Origin: Microbacterium paulum
Lineage (GTDB): Bacteria > Actinomycetota > Actinomycetes > Actinomycetales > Microbacteriaceae
Length of the DNA stretch: 64,000 nucleotides
NCBI RefSeq assembly: GCF_015707995.1
Contig: NZ_JAAGRY010000004.1
Coordinates: 1 to 64,000, forward strand
Direction of reading: 5' to 3'
The notes below the pieces were generated by a model. That model did not search any database and had not been told where the DNA came from. It was given only the letters and a program-made list of their open reading frames with translations. Every line of letters starts with the position of its first letter. The stretch's first letter is position 1. Made by a program: the position numbers and the translations under genes. Positions 48,836 to 56,405 of the stretch are shown here, in pieces.

Positions 48836-49072
48836 ATGGCCGAGGCTCAAGCCCGCAGGAAGCGGGGCACAATGATCGACCCTGTTCCCGTCGGGTACAA
48901 GATCGAGCGCTCACGCCGTTCCCGCGTCGAACAGCTTGCCAAGAACGCAGGCGTGTCTGGCGCAGTCATGCTCGAGTTCATCATCGACCAGATCCAGGTC
49001 ACCGATCAGGATCTCCCTGTCGGTTGGCCAGAGAACAGTCGCGACGAGGAGTTGCCTATCGAGATGGCCTAA
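48836..49072 (+). CDS. Ribbon-helix-helix-like DNA-binding protein (78 aa)
   Basis: MAEAQARRKRGTMIDPVPVG then helices RSRRSRVEQLAKNAGVSGAV and MLEFIIDQIQVTDQDL: a strand followed by two helices in RHH order. Acidic C-terminus. Probably a repressor of its own promoter and perhaps a copy-control or mobilisation accessory protein, since it lies between the coupling ATPase and the replication gene and is followed by a strong terminator. Confidence 0.65.
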   Translation: MAEAQARRKRGTMIDPVPVGYKIERSRRSRVEQLAKNAGVSGAVMLEFIIDQIQVTDQDLPVGWPENSRDEELPIEMA

Positions 49073-49078
49073 AAGCAA

Positions 49079-49104
49079 GGTCCCCCCGCCGAAGCGAGGG
49101 GACC
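49079..49104 (+). terminator. Hairpin terminator after the RHH gene
   Basis: GGTCCCC (49079-49085) pairs with GGGGACC (49098-49104); the loop is CCGCCGAAGCGA. Preceded by AAAAGCAA. It closes the RHH transcript eight bases after the stop. Confidence 0.75.
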
Positions 49105-49574
49105 TGGTGTCAGTGGTTTCGAACTGAAGTGTTTGGCGACGCGCAGTTCGAACTAGTTCCTTCAAGATCCGCGACTTGCAGGTCGCATCTCTTGTCGTAT
49201 GCGCCGGGAGGCAACCCGGGCCTTTGTTGCGCCCTCAACCAGCAGGAGGAGGTGACCCCATCGTAACTGCTACAGCTACCGTTTTCCAGCATCCGCGGCC
49301 GAAATCTGCAAGCAGTTTGCAAGAAAAATGCAAGCAGATTTCGCCTGAGAGCTCGTCTCTTGCTGGGGTGGCCCCTCAGCCCGTTTCATCTAGCGCGCCT
49401 GATGGGCTCTGCACCTGCCTGAGCAGACCCGCACGGAATCGCTCTAGCGCAGCTCCCCTGCCGTCGCCGTGCGTCGCTGGTGTGCACAGGTGGCGGCGTC
49501 CTCTGGCCTCGACCACGCCGGCCACAGGGCGTGGGTCGGGTTCGTCGGATGCTCCCTCGTCCCGGTCCTGGTCT
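49105..49574. other. Upstream region of the replication gene (~470 bases)
   Basis: No convincing gene. Contains the palindrome AGTTCGAACT (49145-49154) with a related TTTCGAACT at 49118-49126, the CTACCG-type site at 49269-49281 and the 42-bp element at 49301-49342. Likely origin or control region. Confidence 0.5.
49301..49342. repeat. 42-bp phased-repeat element, copy 1
   Basis: Bounded by GAAATCTGC (49301-49309) and its inverse GCAGATTTC (49334-49342). Inside, TGCAAG starts at 49307, 49318 and 49329, exactly 11 bp apart. A second 42-bp copy (53435-53476) and a shortened copy (53276-53306) lie on the other side of the rep-par-SRAP genes. Candidate origin iterons or partition site. Confidence 0.75.
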
Positions 49575-50927
49575 TTGCCCGTCGCAGACGGCGCCTACAG
49601 CCGAATCGTGGCTTGGCATTCGGCGACGTCGTGGCTGGCGCTGGTCCGCCGGATACTCTCATCGACGCGTGGAGAGCAGCTTCGGGGGCGAGTGAAGATC
49701 TCGGCCGACACAGTCCTCCGCGTCGCGCAGATGGACGCGCAGTGCGCCGACCGACTCACTGGCAGAGGCGTCACCACCTCGCACGCGTCTGTCGCCCACC
49801 AGCTAGGCATGTCGGACCGCACCGTTGGAGCAGCTCGCCGGCTGCTCGAGAAGCTCGGGCTCGCCGTCACCGTCGTGATGGGCAGGCACCTCTCCCCCGC
49901 CGAGCGCCGGCAGGCGAAGCGTTCCCACGGCGGTTACCAGGAAGCGGCAGCCTCCGTGCGTGCCATGACCATCCCCGAATCCGCGCGACCTGTGGAGAGT
50001 TTCCACCTACCGCGTAGCGGTTCAGTTCTTGAGGAACCTCACGATCAAAGGTGGTCACCAACGCGCGCCGGAGCGCACGGGACGGCCGCTCCGCGGCCGA
50101 AGCTGAGACGAAAGAGTCAATCTCGCCCCCAGTCCCCCAGATCGCCCCGCCCAATCGCACTGCAGGAGTTCGCCTGGAGGATCGCTCGCAACTACGGCCT
50201 GCACTCCCCCGGCCCCGCAACGACACCAGGAGCGCTCTTCGGCGGCCGGCACATCGGCCACCTGTGCAACATCCTCGAGCGCTACCACGTCACCCCTGAC
50301 CGCTACACCCTCGAGACGCTGCGCGCCGAGCTCGACGAGGCGCTGAGCGCGGCCCGGATCCGGCCACTCGAGAACGCAGACAAGCACGACCGGCTCGCGC
50401 ACTTCGCCTGGATGCTCGGGAAGCTCCAGGCGGCCACGAAGGGACAGACCCGCAGGGAGAAGCAGCTCCAAGACCACGAGAACCGGGTCAGGGCTCGGGC
50501 CGCGGCCGCGGAACAAGCACGGGCCCGTGCCGAAGAGGAAGCAGCAGTACTCGAGGAAGCCGAGACGGCGCGCGCAGCGTTCTTCGCCGAGCACCACCGC
50601 TCAGCACCCCGCCGGTCGAGCACGTCCCAGGCGGCTCGCGCCGCTGCCACCAAGGCGCTCGTGACCGCGCTCGTGGGATCGATCCCCCTCCACCAGCACA
50701 CCAGAGCTCTTCAGCAGCTGGTGGGCGACATCACGCTCCTCGAGAGAGCTCTCGTCGACGCCGACTGGACTCCCGCGCACGATCAGGTCGAACGCCGGGC
50801 GTGCTGGGAGCACGATGGCCAGTCGATCACGATCGAACTGTACGGCGAGCAGGCGAAGGTCATTACGACACCTCTCGCGATTCCCGAACCTGTCGCGGAG
50901 CTCCTCCTCCTTATCCAAATCCGCTAA
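49575..50927 (+). CDS. Putative plasmid replication protein with winged HTH
   Basis: The coding signal begins around DGAYSRIVAWHSATSWLALV. A TTG at 49575 or GTG at 49608 (or 49482) are possible starts, none with a clear ribosome site, so the start is uncertain. Key segment: TSHASVAHQLGMSDRTVGAA, then RRLLEKLGLAVTVVMGRHLS and PAERRQAKRSHGGYQ, the signature of a Microbacteriaceae-type plasmid Rep-like family. The C-terminal half holds an alanine-rich coiled coil (NRVRARAAAAEQARARAEEE). Position next to parAB and the phased repeats supports an initiator role. Confidence 0.65.
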   Translation: MPVADGAYSRIVAWHSATSWLALVRRILSSTRGEQLRGRVKISADTVLRVAQMDAQCADRLTGRGVTTSHASVAHQLGMSDRTVGAARRLLEKLGLAVTVVMGRHLSPAERRQAKRSHGGYQEAAASVRAMTIPESARPVESFHLPRSGSVLEEPHDQRWSPTRAGAHGTAAPRPKLRRKSQSRPQSPRSPRPIALQEFAWRIARNYGLHSPGPATTPGALFGGRHIGHLCNILERYHVTPDRYTLETLRAELDEALSAARIRPLENADKHDRLAHFAWMLGKLQAATKGQTRREKQLQDHENRVRARAAAAEQARARAEEEAAVLEEAETARAAFFAEHHRSAPRRSSTSQAARAAATKALVTALVGSIPLHQHTRALQQLVGDITLLERALVDADWTPAHDQVERRACWEHDGQSITIELYGEQAKVITTPLAIPEPVAELLLLIQIR

Positions 50928-50938
50928 TAACGTGATTA

Positions 50939-51059
50939 GCGGGAAGAACGGAAGACACGGTAATGCCGTGTATTGCGGGAAGAACGGAATACACGTTATA
51001 TTCGTTAAGCACGTTGATACGTGTATTGCCGGAAACGACGGTAATCCCGTCATTAACAC
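50939..51059. repeat. Partition-region repeats and hairpins upstream of parA
   Basis: GCGGGAAGAACGGAA occurs at 50939 and 50975 (36 bp apart), with a third related GCCGGAAACGACGG at 51028. Small inverted repeats: ACACGG-TAATG-CCGTGT (50955-50971), TACACGT...ACGTGTA (50990-51025) and GACGG-TAATC-CCGTC (51037-51051). TTGCGG (50973) and TATATT (50997) could form the parA promoter. Likely the centromere-like site bound by the RHH ParB-like protein. Confidence 0.6.
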
Positions 51060-51071
51060 TGGAGGATGAGA

Positions 51072-52070
51072 GTGGCTGCTCAAGGACATCTGATCGACCA
51101 CGCAGTGCTCAGCAGAGTCATCGCAGTCGAGAGCCTCAAGGGTGGCGTCGGTAAGACGACGCTCGTCGCAAACGTCGGCGGCTACTTCGCTCTCAACGAC
51201 AGGCGCGTGCTTCTCGTCGACCTGGACCCGCAGGGAAACCTCGAGGACGACCTCGGCTACTCCGGGGATGAACGCAACGACGAGGGGGAGTCGCTCGCCA
51301 AGGCGCTCATGTTCAGTGGGACCGTCGACGCGATCACCGAAGTGAGGCCGAACCTCGATGTGTGGGCCGGCGGGGGAGCATTACACAACGTGACCGCCGC
51401 GCTCAGCGCGGAGATGGGCCGCAACCCCGCGGCCGCGAAGCTCGCGCTGGCGCGCATTCTCGCTCCCGTCGCCGACGACTACGACTACATCTTCCTCGAC
51501 TGCCCCCCTGGCGATGGGGTTCTGCAGCTGGCCGCACTGTCGGCCGCGCGCTGGGTCCTGGTGCCGAGCAAGACCGATATGTCCAGCATCAAGGGCGTCG
51601 CGAAGGTCGCCGAGCGCATCGACCAGGTCCTCGACGTGAACCGGGGCATCGACCTCCTCGGCGTCGTCCTCACCGACGTCGGAACCGCCACCGCACGAAA
51701 GGACGGCACCGTAGTCGTCCGCAACGCGGAGAAGGACGCCCGTCACGCTCTCGACGAGATGTTCGGCGTCGGAGACGAAGACGGTATCGGCCGAGACATC
51801 GTCTTCCAGCGGACAGTCCGCCACAGCGAGGCCGTCGCCAGCCAGGCCCGCAACGCGGGCCTCCTGGCCTACGAGCTCGACGACCGCGCCAAGGAGGAGA
51901 CCAAGGCCGGCATCGCCTGGTGGAAGATCCGCAGCGGCGAGCTCAAGAACAAGCAGCTCACGAGCTCGACCGCCGGATCCGTCGCCGACGATCTGCACGC
52001 GATCGCCCTCGAAATCAACGCCCGCCTCGTCGAAGCCGAAGCAACGCAGCTGGAAGGAGCACACGCATGA
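51072..52070 (+). CDS. parA: ParA plasmid-partition ATPase
   Basis: 332 residues from the GTG at 51072; the ATG two codons earlier abuts GGAGG with no spacing, whereas the GTG has six bases, so the GTG is preferred. Deviant Walker A SLKGGVGKTTLVAN (~21-34), Walker A' VLLVDLDPQGN, Walker B YIFLDCPPGDG. N-terminal extension is short (type Ib-like). Segregates plasmid copies together with the RHH protein downstream, with which it overlaps by ATGA. Confidence 0.9.
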   Translation: MAAQGHLIDHAVLSRVIAVESLKGGVGKTTLVANVGGYFALNDRRVLLVDLDPQGNLEDDLGYSGDERNDEGESLAKALMFSGTVDAITEVRPNLDVWAGGGALHNVTAALSAEMGRNPAAAKLALARILAPVADDYDYIFLDCPPGDGVLQLAALSAARWVLVPSKTDMSSIKGVAKVAERIDQVLDVNRGIDLLGVVLTDVGTATARKDGTVVVRNAEKDARHALDEMFGVGDEDGIGRDIVFQRTVRHSEAVASQARNAGLLAYELDDRAKEETKAGIAWWKIRSGELKNKQLTSSTAGSVADDLHAIALEINARLVEAEATQLEGAHA

Positions 52071-52501
52071 GCGACGACAGCCGACGCACCATCCCCGGGC
52101 TCGCCCCCCGGAAGGTGAGCCCGAAGACCATGATCGCCCGCAACCGCCCCGCGCCGCCTATCGGGGCCGCCCCCGCGGAAGGCATCGAGGGGGCACCCAC
52201 CGCCTCTGAGCGCCCCACGGTCGCACCGGAAGCACCTCGGCGTGCCACGGCGCCCAGGAAGCCCGCCACAGCCCTCAAGAGCGAGCAGGGGCGTGTCAAC
52301 ACGTACATCGACGCCGACACTCGCTCCCGCGTCGTCGCGACGTACAAGGCGACCGCGCACCTCGAGGGAGACGAGTCCTTCAGCGCGTTCGTCGAGACCG
52401 CGCTGCTGAACGAGACCATCCGCCGCGAGCAGCTGCACAACGACGGAGAACCGTTCGCCGCCAGCGGCAAACTGCAGCGCGGTCGCCCCATGCGCGGCTG
52501 A
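52067..52501 (+). CDS. ParB-like centromere-binding protein (RHH type)
   Basis: 144 residues. N-terminal ~75 are disordered, basic and proline/alanine-rich (the expected ParA-contacting tail). The C-terminal ~65 form a ribbon-helix-helix: GRVNTYIDADTRSRVVATYK, then SFSAFVETALLNETIRREQL. Small RHH ParB proteins pair with short ParA types and bind repeats upstream of parA, as present here at 50,939-51,059. Confidence 0.8.
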   Translation: MSDDSRRTIPGLAPRKVSPKTMIARNRPAPPIGAAPAEGIEGAPTASERPTVAPEAPRRATAPRKPATALKSEQGRVNTYIDADTRSRVVATYKATAHLEGDESFSAFVETALLNETIRREQLHNDGEPFAASGKLQRGRPMRG

Positions 52502-52502
52502 G

Positions 52503-52538
52503 TACACGCACCAGCGAGCGTGTATCCGTGGGGGATAC
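52503..52538. promoter_or_regulatory. Overlapping inverted repeats before the SRAP gene
   Basis: TACACG (52503-52508) with CGTGTA (52519-52524), and GTATCC (52522-52527) with GGATAC (52533-52538). They share bases and end ten bases before the SRAP ATG, so they probably form an operator or the promoter region for that gene. Confidence 0.45.
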
Positions 52539-52547
52539 CCTCGCAGC

Positions 52548-53288
52548 ATGTGCGGCCGATACGCCCTGAGCTCAACGACCAACGAGCTGATCACAGCCTT
52601 CGTCGCCGCCGGCGGCCGCGCGGCAGACTGGCGCCCCACCTACTCGATCGCCCCGACAACGTCGGCGCCGATCGTGCGGACCGGCACGGACCAGGACCGC
52701 GACCCACGTGAGCTCACGCTGGCGCGATGGGACTGGCCCAAGCCCCCGAACAGACCGGCCGGTGGACCGATCATCAACGCGCGCATCGAGAAGCTCACGA
52801 GCCGCTTCTGGGTCGGTGCGTTCTCGCGGAGCCGATGCCTCGTGCCGATGTCTCCCGGGTACATCGAGTGGACGGGGCCCGCCGGCGACAAGCAGCCTCA
52901 CCTGATCTCCGGCGACGGCCTGTTGGCCGCGGCCGGGCTCACGTGGACGACGGAGATCTCCGGTGCCCGCGCGCGTGTGTTCGTCGTCGTCACCCGAGAA
53001 GCGCGCGACGCCTCCGGAGAAGTCCACGACCGGATGCCGGCGTTCGTCACACCAGACCTCTGGGATGCCTGGCTCGACCCGACCCCGCTCACCGTCGACG
53101 GCGATGCACGCGCCTCCGCCGGCAACCGGGAAGAACTGCTCGAGCTGCTCGATCACAGCTCGCAGGCCGTCGCCCGTACGATGCGAACCCGCCTGGTGAA
53201 CCGCAGCCTGAACAACAGCCGCACCGTCGACAAGCATGACGCGCGGATCCTCGATCCGATCACCGAGCCCACCGCGAAACCTGCTTGA
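52548..53288 (+). CDS. SRAP-family protein (YedK/HMCES-like)
   Basis: 246 residues. Begins MCGRYALS, so Met removal exposes the catalytic Cys2 of the SRAP family. Also present are PTYSIAPTTSAPIV, INARIEKLTSRFW, the GYIEW variant of GFYEW, and HDRMPAFVTPDLW with the conserved histidine. These proteins form a covalent thiazolidine crosslink with abasic sites in single-stranded DNA. On a conjugative plasmid it may shield transferred ssDNA. It lies right after parAB and its end overlaps a short phased-repeat element. Confidence 0.9.
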   Translation: MCGRYALSSTTNELITAFVAAGGRAADWRPTYSIAPTTSAPIVRTGTDQDRDPRELTLARWDWPKPPNRPAGGPIINARIEKLTSRFWVGAFSRSRCLVPMSPGYIEWTGPAGDKQPHLISGDGLLAAAGLTWTTEISGARARVFVVVTREARDASGEVHDRMPAFVTPDLWDAWLDPTPLTVDGDARASAGNREELLELLDHSSQAVARTMRTRLVNRSLNNSRTVDKHDARILDPITEPTAKPA

Positions 53289-53306
53289 AAAATGCAAGCA
53301 GCTCCC
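53276..53306. repeat. Phased-repeat element, shortened copy
   Basis: GAAACCTGC (53276-53284), then TGCTTGAAAAA (from 53282) and TGCAAGCAGCT (from 53293), 11 bp apart. One 11-bp unit shorter than the 42-bp elements, without the inverted right border. It overlaps the last codons of the SRAP gene. Confidence 0.6.
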
Positions 53307-53434
53307 GCCCCCGGATCGCGCACGGCTTGTGCGCGGAACGTGTACCGGGGGAGAGGGCCTGTTGGTCTGAGCCTCCGCATCTCTCTCGCGCCATAGCGCG
53401 GATCGAAGCTGCGGCTCAGCCTAACACGGGCGGC

Positions 53435-53476
53435 GAAACCTGCATGCAAAATACACGCAATTTGCAAGCACGTTTC
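53435..53476. repeat. 42-bp phased-repeat element, copy 2, abutting the transposon
   Basis: Left border GAAACCTGC (53435-53443), right border GCACGTTTC (53468-53476). The 11-bp units TGCATGCAAAA, TACACGCAATT and TGCAAGCACGT start at 53441, 53452 and 53463. Same total length and register as the element at 49301. Its last five bases are the transposon's target duplication GTTTC. Confidence 0.7.
53472..53476. repeat. Target-site duplication, left copy (GTTTC)
   Basis: Five bases directly before the left TGT end of the transposon; identical to 61594-61598 after the right end. Five-base duplications are the rule for Tn7-like and Tn5053/Tn402-type elements. Confidence 0.9.
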
Positions 53477-53571
53477 TGTCCGATGACAACGCATCTGTAG
53501 TTTCTGCCATCGATTCTGTGGTTGTGACAACCGACCTGTAGTTTCTGCCAATCCATCTGTAGTTTCTGCGG
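53477..53571 (+). repeat. Transposon left end: three TnsB-type binding repeats
   Basis: ATCTGTAGTTTCTGCCA at 53493-53509, ACCTGTAGTTTCTGCCA at 53534-53550, and ATCTGTAGTTTCTGCG at 53555-53570, all in the same orientation. The first belongs to the 33-bp terminal repeat starting TGTCC at 53477. Confidence 0.85.
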
Positions 53572-53682
53572 GCCCGTCGTCTGTCTGCGGGCGTGTCTCG
53601 TCGCCTGCGTGCCTGGTCGGTCGTACTCTGGCGGCGTCAGAGGACTCTCCAACTGAACAATCTCGTCGAGATCGGAGAGCAG

Positions 53683-54417
53683 ATGTCGTTGAAGCGCTGG
53701 GAACCCGCGGCTACGGTGAACGCGCCGCACGCTCAGATTGAGTACGTGCTTCGGGGCGTGGATCATCGCCGGGATTCTGTTGACGTGGTCGATGTGCAGT
53801 TCGAGGCCGTCGACAAGGTCCGGACCCCGAAGTCGTGGAAGCACAAGAAGAACTACATGGGCCAGTACTGGGCCGCCACGACCGGCGGGCATGTCTGGTT
53901 CGAGTCCTTGTATGAACGGGTCGCCCTCATGCAGATGGACCGTGACCCTGCTGTCGCTGCGATCGCGTCTCAGCCGATGTGGATTGACTGGGCGGGAACG
54001 CCTCGACGCCACGCGCCCGACTTCTTCGTCCGCTTCCGCAATGGATCGGCGGCGGTGATCGATGTGAAGCCTCTGCTGCGCATCAAGCCGGATGACGTCG
54101 AAGCATTCGATTGGACTTCGGCCCTGTGTGGCGAGCTGGGGTGGGACTACTTCGTTGTGCACGACATCAGTGAGAGCGAGGGCCGCAATCTTCGCTTCCT
54201 GTCCGGCTACCGGTATGACCGGTGGCGCGATTCGGCGAGTTTGGATGTGATGCGTGCCCACTCCGGTGAGTCCGCGCGGTTGTCGGAGTGGGCGAGCCTG
54301 CTGGAGGGTGTAGCGCCTCAGCCGCTGGGTGCGGTCTACTCGGCGTTGTGGTGGCGGGATCTGATCTTCGACTCGTCGCGGCGTTTGTCGTTAACGACGG
54401 TCGCGAAGGCGGCGTGA
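53683..54417 (+). CDS. tnsA: TnsA-like transposase endonuclease subunit
   Basis: 244 residues. The nuclease core reads WFESLYERVALMQMDRDPAV then IASQPMWIDW, HAPDFFVRFRNGSAAVIDVK. Catalytic-type residues are Glu74/Glu78, Asp113 (PDFF) and Lys129 (DVK), as in TnsA. TnsA cuts the 5' strands so that the element leaves by cut-and-paste. The ATG at 53683 has GGAGAG upstream and is preferred over an earlier GTG/ATG reading that would run into the end repeats. Presence of TnsA separates this element from copy-in Tn402-type relatives. Confidence 0.85.
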   Translation: MSLKRWEPAATVNAPHAQIEYVLRGVDHRRDSVDVVDVQFEAVDKVRTPKSWKHKKNYMGQYWAATTGGHVWFESLYERVALMQMDRDPAVAAIASQPMWIDWAGTPRRHAPDFFVRFRNGSAAVIDVKPLLRIKPDDVEAFDWTSALCGELGWDYFVVHDISESEGRNLRFLSGYRYDRWRDSASLDVMRAHSGESARLSEWASLLEGVAPQPLGAVYSALWWRDLIFDSSRRLSLTTVAKAA

Positions 54418-56405
54418 TCGTGCGGGTCGGCATCGGTGTGACGCTGACCTGGGATGAGGAGCGGTTCGTGATCATCGCGGCTGACTACCGGCATGTCACT
54501 CTCCGCTCTCTGGAGGGTGACTTCACGCGGATGGTCGATGCCGATGAGCTGGTCAGGTTGCCGAATGTCACCTGGCATGCGGACCGCACGGATTCGGCGA
54601 CAGGCTCCGCGGCCCGCGTCCTGGACGGACTCGACGATCACGAGAGACGCATTGTCGATGCGTGGGCTGAGCAGTTGGCTGTGGTCAAGGCCGCGGTCGA
54701 CGATGGACAACCGGCGAAGGTGTTCTTCGAGGACGTGCGCACGGCGATGTCGAAACTGACCTCCGTGACCTCGCTGGAGACGGTCCGCCGTAAGTTCCAC
54801 CGTTACTGCGCGGAAGGGGTCCTCGGTTTGGTGGACGCGCGGCACCTCAACCGAGGCAAGCGAGACATCGACTCTCGCATCGGCATGGCGCTGAGCGAAC
54901 TCGGCGAGAACGGGACGACGCGATCGTCGGGCACGACGAGCCGGACGCTCGACCGACTGCGTTGGATGCTGGAGGAGGACCACGGCGATGCCATCGACAT
55001 TCCCAGTCAGCGCACGCTGTACCGGATGGTCGCGGCCCATCCCACGGCCCGAAAGCTGAACGGCTCAGCGAAGTCACGTCAGTCGTCCGCCAACAAGCCC
55101 GGTAGGGCGTTCGGTGTGCACGGTTCGCTGCGACCGGGGGAGCACGTGCAGATCGATTCCACGGTGATCGACGTGCCATCGCGGCTGCTGGACGGTCGGC
55201 TGAACCGTGCGGAGCTGACGGTCATCCACGACGTCTCGTGCCGCTCCATCCTCGCGGGAGTCGTGCGGGCAGTCGCAACGAACTCCGCAGATCTCGCGGG
55301 CGTGCTCGCGCGGGCGTTGACTCCCTACGAGTTGCGGCCGCCCGGTGCCCGGGAGCAGCGGGAGCGGGTTGCGGCGACCTGGACTGGGCGGTTCATGATC
55401 GACCAGGAGCGACTGGACCACCACCGGCTCGCGCAGCCGTACATTTTCCCCGAGACGATCACGACTGACAATGGCAAGATCTACCGTTCCGAGGCATTCC
55501 GCCGGGGCTGTGAGCGAGCCGGGATCTCGCTCATCCATGCGGCGCACGAGACTGGCACCGACAAACCGCATGTCGAGAGCGGCTTCGACGCGATCAAAGA
55601 TGGCTTCGTGCAGTACTTGGAGGGCTTCACCGGTGGCAGCGTCGAGCGTCGCGGCAGAGACGAACCGACCGATAAGGCACTCGCTCTCGACCAGCTGCAG
55701 GAGTTGCTCGAGGACTGGATCGCGATCGAGTGGCAGAACCGACCGCACGCTGGTCTGTCCGATCCGATGCTGCCGGGTCGGGCGCTCACACCGAACGAGA
55801 TGTTCCGCGCCTACCGGCGGATCGCACCCGAGCTCCATGTCCCGTTCGGGCTGGACGAGTTCATCGGGTTCCTTCCTGCCAAGCGCTGCACGCTGCAGGA
55901 CTACGGCATCAACCATGCGCGGCGCGTGTACCGCTCGAACCGCCTCACCGAGCTCCGTGCTGCTGGAGCGGGCGGAGAGGGCGCCACCCGACCTTGCGTG
56001 GTCCGCTTCGACCCGCACAATCCACTGTTCGTGTGGGTGGAGCACGGTGACGAGTTCGTGCCCTTCCGGTGTGTTGGCGATCTCCTCGACGAGCCGATGG
56101 GCGGCGAGATCTGGCAAGCGGCCCACGCTGTTGACACGGCCGCGGACACGGCGACCCGTGAAGAGGCCGCATACCTTGCAGACCGGATGAAGCGCGCCCA
56201 GTGGGTGAGACCTGGCAAAGAGCGCAATCGCGCGGTCCGCGCGGCCGAGGTCGACCGCGATCCCATGCACATGACAGGTGTCTCGAAGACGATCGCCCGG
56301 GAGACGCCAACGACCGAGCCTGACGGAGACGAGGTCATCTGGGAACGCGGCGGCGGCTTCTCGCTGCTCACTGATGACGACGGAGTGTGGGAGCGGCTGA
56401 CATGA
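54414..56405 (+). CDS. tnsB: TnsB-like DDE transposase
   Basis: 663 residues from a GTG that overlaps the tnsA stop (GTGA). Helical N-terminal DNA-binding domains (VRRKFHRYCAEGVLGLVDAR, PSQRTLYRMVAAHP) precede the rve core with Asp248 (HVQIDSTVID), Asp352 (TTDNGKIYRS) and Glu388 (HVESGFDAI). The last pair is spaced 35 residues apart, the classic DD35E pattern. A Mu-type beta barrel follows (VRFDPHNPLFVWVEHGDEFV). Joins the 3' ends to target DNA. Confidence 0.92.
   Translation: MIVRVGIGVTLTWDEERFVIIAADYRHVTLRSLEGDFTRMVDADELVRLPNVTWHADRTDSATGSAARVLDGLDDHERRIVDAWAEQLAVVKAAVDDGQPAKVFFEDVRTAMSKLTSVTSLETVRRKFHRYCAEGVLGLVDARHLNRGKRDIDSRIGMALSELGENGTTRSSGTTSRTLDRLRWMLEEDHGDAIDIPSQRTLYRMVAAHPTARKLNGSAKSRQSSANKPGRAFGVHGSLRPGEHVQIDSTVIDVPSRLLDGRLNRAELTVIHDVSCRSILAGVVRAVATNSADLAGVLARALTPYELRPPGAREQRERVAATWTGRFMIDQERLDHHRLAQPYIFPETITTDNGKIYRSEAFRRGCERAGISLIHAAHETGTDKPHVESGFDAIKDGFVQYLEGFTGGSVERRGRDEPTDKALALDQLQELLEDWIAIEWQNRPHAGLSDPMLPGRALTPNEMFRAYRRIAPELHVPFGLDEFIGFLPAKRCTLQDYGINHARRVYRSNRLTELRAAGAGGEGATRPCVVRFDPHNPLFVWVEHGDEFVPFRCVGDLLDEPMGGEIWQAAHAVDTAADTATREEAAYLADRMKRAQWVRPGKERNRAVRAAEVDRDPMHMTGVSKTIARETPTTEPDGDEVIWERGGGFSLLTDDDGVWERLT

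Noticed and set aside
49118-49154. TTCGAACT-type sequences considered as an SOS (LexA) box
   Set aside because: Actinobacterial LexA sites need TCGAAC-N4-GTTCGA; here spacing and the second half do not fit.
49176-49574. N-terminal extension of the replication protein back to 49176
   Set aside because: The region holds the 42-bp phased-repeat element and low-complexity residues without protein character; a later start is more likely.
24744-51010. Shared motif TTAYATTCGTTAAG at 24746 (before the antitoxin) and 50996 (before parA)
   Set aside because: Only two copies in different orientation relative to their genes; the TATATT/TACATT part may simply be a -10 box, so common regulation is not supported.
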